Shown: positions 34,137 through 43,516 of the stretch, piece by piece
Position numbering within the stretch: the first letter of the stretch is position 1
Layout: each line of letters opens with the position of its first letter
From: Planctomycetota bacterium
GTDB taxonomy: Bacteria; Planctomycetota; Phycisphaerae; Phycisphaerales; UBA1924
Direction of reading: 5' to 3'
NCBI GenBank assembly: GCA_963204725.1
Contig: CAUJHH010000051.1
Location: 34,339 to 98,338, forward strand
Length of the DNA: 64,000 nucleotides
Notes under the pieces: generated by a model
Database searches by the model: none
What the model was told of the DNA's origin: nothing
What the model saw: the letters and a program-made list of their open reading frames with translations, nothing else
Program-made: the position numbers and the translations under genes

Positions 34137-35773
34137 CCGTCGATCCACGCACAGAACTGGAACTCTCAACGGAAGCCCGCCTCCGCGAGCGATGCCGGGC
34201 CATGGGACTCCCGACCTGGCAGGTCGATCGGTCCGGGCTCGTCATCGACGAACCGACGGAACACGGACTCGTCGGGCTCTTCCTGAGATCGCAGCCGCTC
34301 ACCGATCTTGTCGCGAAGGCTGTCAGCGCGTGGAACGACCAAGACCCGGCGATGCCCCACGAGCTCTTTCCAGGTTGCTGGGCCGCGCCCATGGCGGTGA
34401 CACGCCGTCGCCGTCGCAGCGGATACGTCGTCTCATTCCTGCTTGGATCGCTCGGTTTGCACAGCGAAGACTTTGAGCGGATCTGCGCCGCAACGCCCGC
34501 CGATGCCTCCGCTGCACGGAACGCGATGTCCCGGCTTGCCCAGTGGACTTCTCAGAGCGTCGCGACCATGGGCGCATCGCTGCGGCTGATGCAGGCGGAC
34601 CTCTCCGGCTCGACCGAGCAGGAGCGAACCATCGCAGGGTTCACCACGCACCTGACCGAGGCGTACGAGACCGTCGAGTTGCTCTACGAACTCGGCCGGT
34701 CGATGAGCACGCTCAAGCAAGCCGCCCGATTTGGGTCCATGACCATCGAACGGCTCCACAGGATCACTGATTTCGGCTGGATCGCAGCGGCGTTTCCGCC
34801 GGACGGGCCTGAGCACCCCCTCAGTGCCTCGCCTGTGATCTGGTGTGGCGAGCGAATCTGCAGCGATGATGACGTGCTCCGGGCAGCTCGCGCGTACCTT
34901 GCGAAGCACATTGCGAGCCCGGTTCCCGTCATCGCGGGATTCGTGGAGGGCATGCCGCCTTCGGCCGGTCCGCAGATTGTCCTGCAGCCGATCACGCGAA
35001 AGGACAAACCGGTCGGGCTCCTCATGGCCGGCGCCAAGGGCGGGGAGGATCCGCAGGTCAGTTCGTACGACACGCGTCTTCTGGAATCCGCATCCGGGTA
35101 TCTCTCGGCCTTCCTTGAGAACGCCGCGATGTACGCCGAGCAGAATGCAACGTTCATCGGAACGCTTCGGGCGATGACCGCCGCGATCGACGCCAAGGAC
35201 CGCTACACCTGTGGTCATTCAGAGCGTGTCGCGCTGCTGGCCCGACAACTCGCGATCGCTTCGGGATTCGACGAGGCGAGCGCTGAGCGAGTCCATATCG
35301 CGGGTCTCGTCCATGACGTCGGCAAGATCGGCGTTCCCGAATCGGTTCTCACCAAGGCGGGGCGACTGACCGACGAAGAGTTCGGCCAGATCAAACTCCA
35401 TCCCGAGATTGGCCAGAACATCCTGAAGGACATCCCGCTTTTTCACGATGTCATCCCCGGCGTGCTCTATCACCACGAGAGATGGGACGGGCGCGGCTAC
35501 CCCCACAATCTCGCGGGCGAGGCGATCCCCCTGATTGCACGATTCATCGGGATCGCCGACACGTTCGATGCGATGAGCTCGACTCGCTCATACCGGCCCG
35601 CGATGCCGCGCGAGCACACTCTGGCAGAAATCCGCAAGTGTGCCGGCAGTCAGTTCGATCCTGAACTCGCAGAACGATTCCTGGCCCTGGATCTCTCCGA
35701 TTACGACCTGATGCTCGCAATGCACACTCCACAGATGGCCGACGCGCCCTCGGAGGCCCGGCTCGCCGCGTGA
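34133..35773 (+). CDS. GAF/HD-GYP domain cyclic-di-GMP phosphodiesterase
   Basis: 546-residue cytoplasmic protein. The middle part (about 185-330) is GAF-like (AYETVELLYELGRSMSTLKQ at its entry). The C-terminal HD-GYP domain is complete: TCGHSERVALLARQLA, His394-Asp395 (HDVGKIGVPES), LHPEIGQNIL, and YHHERWDGRGYP (about 446-457) with the GYP signature. Such enzymes hydrolyse c-di-GMP, usually to GMP. Coupled by a 4-base overlap to the receiver gene upstream. With the PilZ protein at 28194-29057 it marks c-di-GMP signalling in this genome. A shared terminator follows. Confidence 0.93.
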   Translation: MTVDPRTELELSTEARLRERCRAMGLPTWQVDRSGLVIDEPTEHGLVGLFLRSQPLTDLVAKAVSAWNDQDPAMPHELFPGCWAAPMAVTRRRRRSGYVVSFLLGSLGLHSEDFERICAATPADASAARNAMSRLAQWTSQSVATMGASLRLMQADLSGSTEQERTIAGFTTHLTEAYETVELLYELGRSMSTLKQAARFGSMTIERLHRITDFGWIAAAFPPDGPEHPLSASPVIWCGERICSDDDVLRAARAYLAKHIASPVPVIAGFVEGMPPSAGPQIVLQPITRKDKPVGLLMAGAKGGEDPQVSSYDTRLLESASGYLSAFLENAAMYAEQNATFIGTLRAMTAAIDAKDRYTCGHSERVALLARQLAIASGFDEASAERVHIAGLVHDVGKIGVPESVLTKAGRLTDEEFGQIKLHPEIGQNILKDIPLFHDVIPGVLYHHERWDGRGYPHNLAGEAIPLIARFIGIADTFDAMSSTRSYRPAMPREHTLAEIRKCAGSQFDPELAERFLALDLSDYDLMLAMHTPQMADAPSEARLAA

Positions 35774-35795
35774 ATCATCCGATCGGGAAGTGACC

Positions 35796-35832
35796 AAAAG
35801 AGCCACCCCGGCGCGCCGGAGCGGCTCCTTTG
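35796..35832. terminator. Bidirectional terminator between convergent genes
   Basis: GAGCC (35800-35804) pairs with GGCTC (35823-35827), enclosing the palindrome CCGGCGCGCCGG (35808-35819). AAAAG precedes and CCTTTG follows, so a short U-tract is present in both directions. It lies between the ends of the HD-GYP gene and the prolyl oligopeptidase gene. Confidence 0.65.
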
Positions 35833-35860
35833 CGTGTCAGTTGATCACGCGATCGGCGCG

Positions 35861-38020
35861 TTACTGCGAGACCGGGTGCGATGGCGGTTCGGGTGACTCT
35901 TCCATACCCAGCGCCCAAGAGATGAAACCGAGGATGTCCGATCGCTCCTCGATGACCATGGCGGTCGGCTTCCCCGCGCCGTGGCCCCCTCGAGTCTCGA
36001 TGCGGATGAGCACGGGCGCGTCACCGGCCTGTGCGTTCTGCAACGCCGCGGCGAACTTGAAGCTGTGCGCCGGCACGACTCGGTCGTCGTGGTCGCCCGT
36101 CGTGATCATGGTGGCCGGGTAGGAGGTGCCGGGTTTCACGTTCTGGTACGGCGAGTACGCGAGCATCGCCTCGAACTCTTCCGGGTTCTTCACCGATCCG
36201 TAGTCGCTCTCCCACGCCCATCCGATGGTAAACGACGCGAACCGAAGCATGTCGAGCACACCGACCTGCGGGATGCACGCGGCGAACAGCTCGGGTCGCT
36301 GCGTCATGCAAGCTCCGACCAGCAGCCCCCCGTTGCTCCCGCCCTGGATCGCCAGACGGCTGGGGTTGGTGTACTTCTCGCCGATCAGGAATTCCGCGCC
36401 GGCGATAAAGTCATCGAATACGTTTTGCTTGTTGAGCTTCGTCCCTGCCTCGTGCCACTCCTTGCCATACTCGCCGCCGCCACGGAGATTCGCGACCGCG
36501 TACACCCCGCCCATTTCGAGCCACACGATCGTGGTCGGCGAGAAGGCGGGCGTCAGCGGGATGTTGAACCCGCCGTAGCCATAGAGCAGCGTGGGGTTGT
36601 TCCCATTGAGTTCGACGTCCTTGCGGCACGTGATGAACATCGGCACCTTTGTGCCGTCCTTGCTCGGATAGAACACCTGCCGGGTTTCATACTGCGTGAG
36701 ATCTGCGTTCACGGTCGGCTGGCGGAAGACGTCGCTCTTGCCGGACCCGACGTTGTAGCGGTAGATCGCGCCGGGATTCGTGTAGCTGGTGAACGAGTAG
36801 AACGTCTCCGCGTCGTCCGATTTGCCGCCGAAGCCGCCCGCCGTGCCGATGCCCGGGAGCTCGACCTCGCGAACGAGCCGCCCGACGGTGTCGTGGACTC
36901 GCACCTGCGTCTTGGCATCCTTCAAGTAGGACGCGAGGAATCGGCCGCCGACGTAGGAGACGCCGGTGAGGTTCTCTGCCTGCTGAGGGATGATCTCTGT
37001 CCACGCCGCACGCTCGGGGCGTTTGGTATCGATCGCGATCAACCGCCCTCGCGGTGCGTCCAGTGTGGTCTGGAAGTAGAACACGCTCGCGTCATTGCCC
37101 ACGAACCCGAACGAGGCCTCGAACCCAGTCAGCAACTCGACGACCTTGGCTTCGGGTGACGAGAGGTCCTTGTAGAAGAAGTTGTTCTCCTGTCGGGTGC
37201 CCCACCAGACATTGATCGCAAGGTACTTGCCGTCTTCCGTGACACCGGCTCCGAAGCCCCATTCACCCTCGTCGTCACGCTTGTACACGAGTGCATCGCT
37301 CGTCTGGTCTTCTCCGAGCCGATGGAAGTGGACACGGGGGAACTTGTTGAGATCGGTCAGGTCGTTGCCCTTTGGCTCGTCGTATCGGGTGTAGTAGAAC
37401 CCACTCCCGTCTTTCGCCCATGACGCGCTCGAGAACTTGACCCACTTGATGACATCCGGCAGATCGCTCCCTGTCGCGATCTCTTTCACCCGCCACGTCT
37501 GCCAATCCGATCCGCCGTCGGCCACGCCGTACGCGATGTGACGCCCGTCCTCGCTGACCGCGTAGCCGGAGAGCGCGACTGTGCCGTCGGCAGAGAATGT
37601 GTTCGGATCGAGGATCATCCGCGGCTCCGAGCCCAGCGTGTCCGCGACGTAGATCACGGACTGCGGCTGCAGGCCGTCGTTCCTCGAAAAGAAGTAGCGG
37701 CCGCCCTCCTTGAAGGGAACACCGAACCGCTCGTAGTTCCAGAGTTCCGTCATCCGCGACTTGATGCGATCTCGCGAGGCGATCCCGTTCAGCACACCGA
37801 AGGTGACCTGGTTCTCCGCATCGATCCACTTGCGCGAGTCCGGGGCATCCGGATCCTCGAGCCACCGATACGGATCGGGAATCGCCTTCCCGTGGTAGGT
37901 GTCGACGTGGTCGACACGTGCGGCGTTGGGATACACGAACTGCGCCGATGCGGTGCTCACGACCGCGCCTGCGGCGATGATCCCGATGACGAACGGCATT
38001 GACCCGATCTTGCAAGTCAT
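35861..38020 (-). CDS. Secreted prolyl oligopeptidase (S9A family)
   Basis: 719-residue serine peptidase cleaving short peptides after proline. The ATG at 38020 has GGAG 8 bases upstream; residues 1-27 are a signal peptide ending STASAQ. The N-terminal YHGKAIPDPYRWLEDPD and beta-propeller region are typical, and the C-terminal alpha/beta-hydrolase domain has Ser562 in GGSNGG, the Asp in GDHDDRVVPAHSFKF and the His in RGGHGAGKPT. LRGGGEYGKEWHEAG is the family's conserved stretch before the nucleophile. Stand-alone gene; the ABC ATPase gene upstream ends with a hairpin. With the M14 and M20 peptidases it suggests peptide feeding. Confidence 0.94.
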   Translation of the reverse strand: MTCKIGSMPFVIGIIAAGAVVSTASAQFVYPNAARVDHVDTYHGKAIPDPYRWLEDPDAPDSRKWIDAENQVTFGVLNGIASRDRIKSRMTELWNYERFGVPFKEGGRYFFSRNDGLQPQSVIYVADTLGSEPRMILDPNTFSADGTVALSGYAVSEDGRHIAYGVADGGSDWQTWRVKEIATGSDLPDVIKWVKFSSASWAKDGSGFYYTRYDEPKGNDLTDLNKFPRVHFHRLGEDQTSDALVYKRDDEGEWGFGAGVTEDGKYLAINVWWGTRQENNFFYKDLSSPEAKVVELLTGFEASFGFVGNDASVFYFQTTLDAPRGRLIAIDTKRPERAAWTEIIPQQAENLTGVSYVGGRFLASYLKDAKTQVRVHDTVGRLVREVELPGIGTAGGFGGKSDDAETFYSFTSYTNPGAIYRYNVGSGKSDVFRQPTVNADLTQYETRQVFYPSKDGTKVPMFITCRKDVELNGNNPTLLYGYGGFNIPLTPAFSPTTIVWLEMGGVYAVANLRGGGEYGKEWHEAGTKLNKQNVFDDFIAGAEFLIGEKYTNPSRLAIQGGSNGGLLVGACMTQRPELFAACIPQVGVLDMLRFASFTIGWAWESDYGSVKNPEEFEAMLAYSPYQNVKPGTSYPATMITTGDHDDRVVPAHSFKFAAALQNAQAGDAPVLIRIETRGGHGAGKPTAMVIEERSDILGFISWALGMEESPEPPSHPVSQ

Positions 38021-38097
38021 ATCGGTGCTCCGCCCCGCGTTGCTGTGAGACCGGCCACTTCGGGGCAAGTGGCGGGTTTCTGATCTACCGGCCCAAG

Positions 38098-38119
38098 ACT
38101 CCGAGGTTCCGCTCGGAGT
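38098..38119 (-). terminator. Hairpin behind ABC ATPase gene, possible terminator
   Basis: Perfect 8-base stem (ACTCCGAG at 38098-38105 with CTCGGAGT at 38112-38119) and a 6-base loop, 17 bases beyond the stop of the ABC ATPase gene. No T-run follows on the minus strand, so termination would be inefficient or factor-assisted. Confidence 0.4.
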
Positions 38120-38136
38120 GCACCTGCGGATCGCCC

Positions 38137-39096
38137 CTACTGCACGAGCCCCTTGGTCAGACGCATGAACGCGGTCTCCAGGTTGACCGCTTCCTCGGTG
38201 AACATGCTGACTCGGAAGCCGCCGTTGACCAGAACGCTCGGGATATCCGCGAAGTTCTTCCCCGCCCCCTCATCGAACGTCACGTGGAGCACCGGACCGT
38301 TGCGCGAGCCCATCTCACCGCTCGAGATCGTGACCTTGTGGACGCCCGCGATCTTCCGGAGGAGCGCCGCAGCCTCCTCCTGCCGCTCCACCACGTTTAC
38401 GTGCACCACATGCCCCACGCGCGCCTTCTGAAGAATGTCCGAAACCGTGCCCGCGTAGAGCAGCGTGCCACGCTCGATGATGCCCACCACGTTGCAGAGC
38501 TCGGCCAGTTCGTGGAGAATGTGAGAACTGATCAGGATGGTCTTCCCCATCCGCTTTAGTTCCTTGAGCAACTCGCGGATCTCGATCCGGGCTCTTGGAT
38601 CAAGGCCGGAGGCGGGCTCGTCCATGAGCAGCACCTTCGGATCGTGCAGGAGCACCCTGGCGATGCTTAGGCGTTGCTGCATGCCTCGCGAGAGCGAGTT
38701 GACCTCGGCCGTCGCCTTGTAGCCGAGGTCGGTGAGTTCGAGCACATCATGAACCACCTTTTTCCGCTGGGCGCCGTTGATGTTGTACGCCGCCGCGAAG
38801 AACTCCAGATATTCCTGGACCACCATGTCCTCGTACGCGCCCATGAAGTCGGGCACATACCCGATCAGCGGTCGGATCTGCCGGTTCTGATACCCCACGG
38901 TGAGCCCCGCGACCTGCGCCTGCCCGCTCGATGGCTTCAGCAGCGTCGAGAGGATCTTGATCGTGGTCGTCTTGCCTGCGCCATTGGGGCCGATGAATCC
39001 GAAGCAGTCCCCCTCGTTGAGCGTGAGGTTGAGGTTGTTCAGCGCGACGAGATCGCCGTAACGCTTGGTCAGGTTAACGGTCTCGATCATCGCCAT
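38137..39096 (-). CDS. ABC transporter ATP-binding protein (ABC-2/export type)
   Basis: 319-residue ATPase: Walker A GPNGAGKTTT, Q-loop region IGYVPDFMGAYEDM, signature LSRGMQQRLSIAR, Walker B VLLMDEPASGLD, H-loop ISSHILHELAEL. The C-terminal extension (about 220-319) is typical of exporters of the CcmA/NatA/gliding type. The start at 39096 (ATG) is followed by a second ATG at 39090. It lies 52 bases after a gene for a large membrane protein (39149-41623) on the same strand. No ABC-2 permease gene is adjacent, so the membrane partner is not certain. Cargo unknown. Confidence 0.9.
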   Translation of the reverse strand: MAMIETVNLTKRYGDLVALNNLNLTLNEGDCFGFIGPNGAGKTTTIKILSTLLKPSSGQAQVAGLTVGYQNRQIRPLIGYVPDFMGAYEDMVVQEYLEFFAAAYNINGAQRKKVVHDVLELTDLGYKATAEVNSLSRGMQQRLSIARVLLHDPKVLLMDEPASGLDPRARIEIRELLKELKRMGKTILISSHILHELAELCNVVGIIERGTLLYAGTVSDILQKARVGHVVHVNVVERQEEAAALLRKIAGVHKVTISSGEMGSRNGPVLHVTFDEGAGKNFADIPSVLVNGGFRVSMFTEEAVNLETAFMRLTKGLVQ

Positions 39097-39148
39097 GCTT
39101 CGGCGGCTCCACGCTGATTCGACTCGATCCACACACCAACGACCCGGC

Positions 39149-41623
39149 TTAGCCCTCTCCCACCCTCACGATCGGCATCGGGGGCGGCCGATCGGGCAAA
39201 GGATACACCCAACGCACGACAGTCCGCCCCTTGGCCTCGATCTGCCGCCCGTCGACCGAGATCGGAACAGGAGTCGGCGCGTCGGCGGTTGTCGCCCCCA
39301 TCTGCCCAAGGACAATCACGCACGGCTGCGTGAACCACTTGCCGAGGTCCCACCCGTGCGTTGCGCCCCGCCTCGCCAGTTCCTGCGATTGGCCGGTTCC
39401 AACACCGCCAAATGTCGGCGGCGCCAGCACCGGGAAGAGGGCCTGCGCGACAAGTCGATCCCAGATCGCTTCCGGAGAAAGCCGGTACCCGGTCGCGCTC
39501 ACCTGATTCTTCAGGAGATCCTCGATGAACTTGTCCGCGCTCACGACGCCTGTCGGGTCTCTGGATGTCACGAACTCCAAGTCGAGGGGCTGGCCCGCGG
39601 ACCACGGGCTGGTGAGCCGAAAGGCGTTAGCCTCGGCCACCAGGAATCCGCGACCGGAGATCGCTCCGGGCATAACCACTCGATTCTGGCCCATGACGAA
39701 AATCACGATCACGTCCTCAAGGGGTGCCGGAAGATCGTGCGTGAGCGAGCCGACCACGATCTCTCGCCCTCCCGAGCCGCCGACGCCCGGCATGCGTGAG
39801 GTTCTCAGGCGGGCCGACTCAGGAGCCGCCCCGTCGGGGGTCATGGGGCGAGGCATGCCCCACTTCGGCCCGCCAGCCCAGTCCGCCTGGAACTGTTTGA
39901 TTGTGGCCCGCGCCGGCACCGCCATCTGCGATGGCTGCCGTGACTCGATGACATACGAGCTCGAATCCGGAAACGAGAACGTGAATCCTGTCTCGCTCGA
40001 TCTGGACTCCCATGGGAGCAGCGTGCTCCGAGCCTGTGTCCCCGCGCGTGCGATCTCCGGCTCCGCGACCGACACCATCGAGCGTCCATACTCAGGAAGG
40101 AGCACACTCATCCACGTTCGTGCCCGCTGCGTTGGCTGCCCGTAGACGTGATCGAGGATCGTGAGGTGGGTCGCCGAGACCTCCCGCGGCCGAAGGAGCG
40201 TCGCGCCGCCCCACGCGATCCCCGTGAACAGCACACCCACGCCGAAGAACCCGACCCACGCGTGTCTGTGCACACCGAATCGCTTCATGGCCGCGTACCC
40301 GGCGGGGCCGGCTACCAGCCAATATGTCACGAACACCATGAATCCGAGGAGCACGCCCGCAGTTGCTCGCCCCCGTCGCGCGATGATCCCCGGGATATCT
40401 TCATCGACCCAGACCGGCGACCGCTGACGGATCGCTCCCTGGCTCTGGTCCGAGATCGCCTGCAACTCAGCGGATGTCGGGCGCAGCCCTCTCATCCCAA
40501 GGATGCGATGCCAGAATCGCTCGGGTTGCGGCAGCCCCGCGCTCCGGAGCGCGATGTGGTTCACATCGATCCCGATCAGCGTGACCGCTCCGGCCCCGAC
40601 GATCCGTCTCGCAACCACGCATTCTCCCGCAGAACCGGAGAGGATCCGCACCGCCTCGCCCGGCGCCGCATCGGCCATCGGCTCGAACTCATGCGTCACG
40701 GTCATCGTCGGCAACGCAACGGTGGCCGAGTCGGTCAGCAACGGACGCATCGACTCAAGCGAGACGCCCTCGCGCCGGGTGATGCTCACGCGCGGCATGA
40801 CATCGCCCAGGCCCGATCCGTCCCGTGTGACCCAGGACTGCCCGGCTGTCGGCAGGACAACCACGAGATGTCCACCCCGAGAGATCCACTCTTTCAAAGC
40901 CGCAGCAGCGTCGGGCGACATGTCCGCGGGCGAGCCGTCCAGCCACATGATGGCGTCGAAGACTTGCAGTCCGAACCAGCGGTCCGGCAATTCGGCAGTC
41001 GCAACCATGACCTGTGAGAGTCGCTCGTGCGCGAGAGGCGCCCACTCCTCGCCGATTGCGCCGCTGCTGGCCGACATGCCGTACAGCGCGAGACTCGGGT
41101 TCGGCTGGCGTCCGACGACACCCATGAACGCCTCGTACGGCTCCGCGACCTGCGCCGGCATCGCGATTGGCACTCTCGCGACCACGCGGCCGGCGCGCAC
41201 GCCACGCCCCGTCGGATCATCCTCGACGGGCGTACTCGGATCCTCGATCGCCTCATAGACCACGAACGTGACCGGGTCACCGCCTCGCACCCACGCCGGC
41301 ACCCGCACATACATCCAGATCTTCTGCTCTATGCCAGGATTGCCCGCGAGCACCGCCTGATAGCGGGGCCCGTCCCCGTCCGAGTCGCGGAATTCGATAC
41401 GAACCAGCAGTTCCCGCTGCTTCGTCCCAAGGTCCGTGATCGCCAGACGCAGTGCCGCGAGGTCGCCCCGCCGGAACGCCCCCCCCGGCCCCCACCGGTC
41501 CACGGAAATGGCGACCTCCGCCGGCCCCTGAGCAGAGGCATAGGGCGATGCGAGGGTGACAAGCCCGAGAATCAGCAGCAGCAGGGTGCGCAAGATCAGG
41601 CGAACGGCTCCTGTTCGTGCCAT
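39149..41623 (-). CDS. Large membrane protein, partner of ABC ATPase; function unknown
   Basis: About 824 residues: signal peptide or anchor (RLILRTLLLLILGLVTLASP), an extracytoplasmic region to about 410 with a glutamine-amidotransferase-like stretch (WLDGSPADMSPDAAAALKEW, then GGHLVVVLPTAG), two membrane helices at about 425-450 (TAGVLLGFMVFVTYWLVAGP) and 462-482 (AWVGFFGVGVLFTGIAWGG), and a C-terminal region of about 330 residues. This layout is known from proteins next to ABC-2 exporters in planctomycetes, but I cannot name the family. The start is ATG 41623 or GTG 41635. It is read as one unit with the ABC ATPase downstream and is divergent from the small membrane protein at 41686. Confidence 0.8.
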   Translation of the reverse strand: MARTGAVRLILRTLLLLILGLVTLASPYASAQGPAEVAISVDRWGPGGAFRRGDLAALRLAITDLGTKQRELLVRIEFRDSDGDGPRYQAVLAGNPGIEQKIWMYVRVPAWVRGGDPVTFVVYEAIEDPSTPVEDDPTGRGVRAGRVVARVPIAMPAQVAEPYEAFMGVVGRQPNPSLALYGMSASSGAIGEEWAPLAHERLSQVMVATAELPDRWFGLQVFDAIMWLDGSPADMSPDAAAALKEWISRGGHLVVVLPTAGQSWVTRDGSGLGDVMPRVSITRREGVSLESMRPLLTDSATVALPTMTVTHEFEPMADAAPGEAVRILSGSAGECVVARRIVGAGAVTLIGIDVNHIALRSAGLPQPERFWHRILGMRGLRPTSAELQAISDQSQGAIRQRSPVWVDEDIPGIIARRGRATAGVLLGFMVFVTYWLVAGPAGYAAMKRFGVHRHAWVGFFGVGVLFTGIAWGGATLLRPREVSATHLTILDHVYGQPTQRARTWMSVLLPEYGRSMVSVAEPEIARAGTQARSTLLPWESRSSETGFTFSFPDSSSYVIESRQPSQMAVPARATIKQFQADWAGGPKWGMPRPMTPDGAAPESARLRTSRMPGVGGSGGREIVVGSLTHDLPAPLEDVIVIFVMGQNRVVMPGAISGRGFLVAEANAFRLTSPWSAGQPLDLEFVTSRDPTGVVSADKFIEDLLKNQVSATGYRLSPEAIWDRLVAQALFPVLAPPTFGGVGTGQSQELARRGATHGWDLGKWFTQPCVIVLGQMGATTADAPTPVPISVDGRQIEAKGRTVVRWVYPLPDRPPPMPIVRVGEG

Positions 41624-41685
41624 TGAAGCACGCACTGATTCTACCTGAACTCAACCCGCGACGCGTGGAGGCCGATCTGAGGCCG

Positions 41686-41910
41686 ATGTCCGGGCTGACG
41701 ACAAACGGCTGGCTCCTGATCGCGACCATCGGTGCGAGCGGCATCCTCGCGATGTTCAACGTCATGGCCGCCGCGCTCGCCAACGAGCGGACCATCAGGG
41801 CGCACGCTCTGGAGTGTCGCCGGCTTCGCATCGCCTATTTCGAGTCGTCGCGCAACCGAGCCGCGTGCGAATCCGAAGACTCCGATGTCACGATCGTGCT
41901 GCCCAACTGA
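41686..41910 (+). CDS. Small single-span membrane protein, hypothetical
   Basis: 74 residues from the ATG at 41686 (TGAGG 4-8 bases upstream; the frame also has an ATG at 41617). One membrane helix (GWLLIATIGASGILAMFNVM, about 8-27) is followed by a basic then acidic cytoplasmic tail. No known motif. Convergent with the M20 peptidase gene, whose stop is 15 bases away. The sequence looks protein-like but no homolog could be checked. Confidence 0.5.
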   Translation: MSGLTTNGWLLIATIGASGILAMFNVMAAALANERTIRAHALECRRLRIAYFESSRNRAACESEDSDVTIVLPN

Positions 41911-41925
41911 GCCCGGCTCGGCGAC

Positions 41926-43359
41926 TCACTTTGCCAGCAACTCTCCAACGAGCACGGCGTGCGACCTCGCACCCTGCCGGAAGCACTCGATCTCGAACTT
42001 CTCATTCGGGCTGTGGACACGGTCGTCGTCCAGACCAAAGCCCATGAAGATGGTGTCCATCCCAAGACGCCCCTTCAGCATGCCCGCCACCGGGATCGAG
42101 CCGCCGGTCTTGATGAGTGCCGGCTTCTTCCCCGTCGCTTTCTTGATCGCACGCTCCACCCGCTTCATGGTCGGCGACTCGATCGGCGTCGTCACGCCCA
42201 GCCCGCCGTGGTGATCGAGGAACTCCCAGCGGCAGCCGGGGGGTGTCCGTTCCTTGCACCACTTGAAGAACGCCTTTGTCACCTTCGCCGGATTCTGGTT
42301 CGCGACCAGCCGGAACGAGACCTTCGCGCTCGCATGGCTCGGAATGACCGTCTTCGCGCCCGGCCCCGTGTAGCCGCCCATGATCCCATTGATCTCGGCC
42401 GTCGGCCTCCCCCACTCACGCTCCAGCGCCGTGTACCCCGCCTCGCCGATGTCCGCGGCAGGGGGGAGTCCGATCTGCTTGAGCGCGGCCTTGGCGTTGT
42501 GCTTCAGGTTCTTCCAGTTCTCCCGCTCCTTTTTCGTGAGCGCAACCACGTCGTCATAGAAGCCGGGGATCGTCACACGCCGCTTCTTGTCGTGGAGCTG
42601 CGCCAGCACACGCGAGAGCTCCGTGATCGGGTTCGGACACTTCCCGCCCCACGAGCCCGAGTGCAGGTCCTGATTCGCTCCGTGCAGGATGACCTCGGTA
42701 TACGCCAGTCCCCGCACGCCATACGTGATCGCGGGCTTTCCGCGCCCGAGCATGCCCGTATCGGAGATCAGACAGATATCGCACTTCTTCAGAGCGGCCT
42801 CGTTTGCCTTCACGAACGGCTCGAGGCAGACCGAGCCGGACTCTTCCTCGCCCTCGATCATGATTGTCAGCTTCGCGCCTCCAGCTGGCTTTCCTGTCAC
42901 TTCCTTCCAGGCCCGCATCGCCTCGAGGAACATCATCACCTGTCCCTTGTCGTCGACCGCGCCGCGGGCCACGATCCGCGTCCCGCCCGGCTCCCCGGCC
43001 TTCGCGTCGCGAACCACCGGCTGAAAGGGATCGCTCTCCCAGAGATTCAGGGGGTCGACCGGCTGCACGTCGTAGTGTCCATAGAAGAGCACATGCGGCC
43101 CGGCATAGTCCGCATCGCCCTCCACGGTCGCATACACGACCGGGTGACCCGGCTTGCCGGCTTTCGAGACCGCGTCGCGCACTTCGGCGTTGATGCCGGA
43201 CTCGCGCAGGTGCGCCGCGCACCATTCCGCGGCACGGCGGACATCGCCCGCGTACTTCGGATCGGTGCTGATGCTCGGGATCCGCAGCCAATCGCAGAGG
43301 CGATCGATCCCTGAACGCTCGTTCGACTCAAGCCACGCCAGCGCCTTCTCCACGGACAT
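41926..43359 (-). CDS. M20 family metallopeptidase (dipeptidase type)
   Basis: 477-residue cytoplasmic zinc peptidase of the M20 CNDP/DapE-like branch. Metal and catalytic residues are visible: FYGHYDVQPVDP (His ligand and catalytic Asp), RGAVDDKGQVMM (bridging Asp), IEGEEESGS (catalytic Glu pair) and DDRVHSPNEK near the end (His ligand). Dimerisation-domain features include HGANQDLHSGSWGG. The ATG is preceded by AGGAG at 7 bases. Such enzymes split dipeptides or acylated amino acids; the exact substrate is not evident. Complements the secreted M14 and S9A peptidases encoded nearby. Confidence 0.93.
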   Translation of the reverse strand: MSVEKALAWLESNERSGIDRLCDWLRIPSISTDPKYAGDVRRAAEWCAAHLRESGINAEVRDAVSKAGKPGHPVVYATVEGDADYAGPHVLFYGHYDVQPVDPLNLWESDPFQPVVRDAKAGEPGGTRIVARGAVDDKGQVMMFLEAMRAWKEVTGKPAGGAKLTIMIEGEEESGSVCLEPFVKANEAALKKCDICLISDTGMLGRGKPAITYGVRGLAYTEVILHGANQDLHSGSWGGKCPNPITELSRVLAQLHDKKRRVTIPGFYDDVVALTKKERENWKNLKHNAKAALKQIGLPPAADIGEAGYTALEREWGRPTAEINGIMGGYTGPGAKTVIPSHASAKVSFRLVANQNPAKVTKAFFKWCKERTPPGCRWEFLDHHGGLGVTTPIESPTMKRVERAIKKATGKKPALIKTGGSIPVAGMLKGRLGMDTIFMGFGLDDDRVHSPNEKFEIECFRQGARSHAVLVGELLAK

Positions 43360-43443
43360 CGCAGGTCTCCTGTTTCGCGGCCGGAACCGCCGCTGGCCCA
43401 GCGTAGGCCCTCACACGGGCCCGGCCCCCACTCTCGCGTTCGC

Positions 43444-43484
43444 CAAAAACACGAACGCCCCGGCACAGGTGCGCCGGGGCGTCG
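43444..43484 (-). terminator. Intrinsic terminator
   Basis: On the minus strand a GC-rich stem (GACGCCCCGGC pairing with GCCGGGGCGTT, about 43453-43483) is followed by CGTGTTTTTGG. It lies about 35 bases beyond the stop of the PEP-CTERM protein gene. Confidence 0.8.
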
Positions 43485-43516
43485 AAGAATCAAACCGAGT
43501 GACTCAAGAGACCAGT

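Noticed and set aside
35981..37159. 392-codon open frame opposite the prolyl oligopeptidase
   Set aside because: No motif and no start signal; the minus strand has the complete catalytic triad.
41959..43314. 451-codon open frame opposite the M20 peptidase
   Set aside because: Arg/His-rich shadow of a gene with complete zinc-peptidase motifs.
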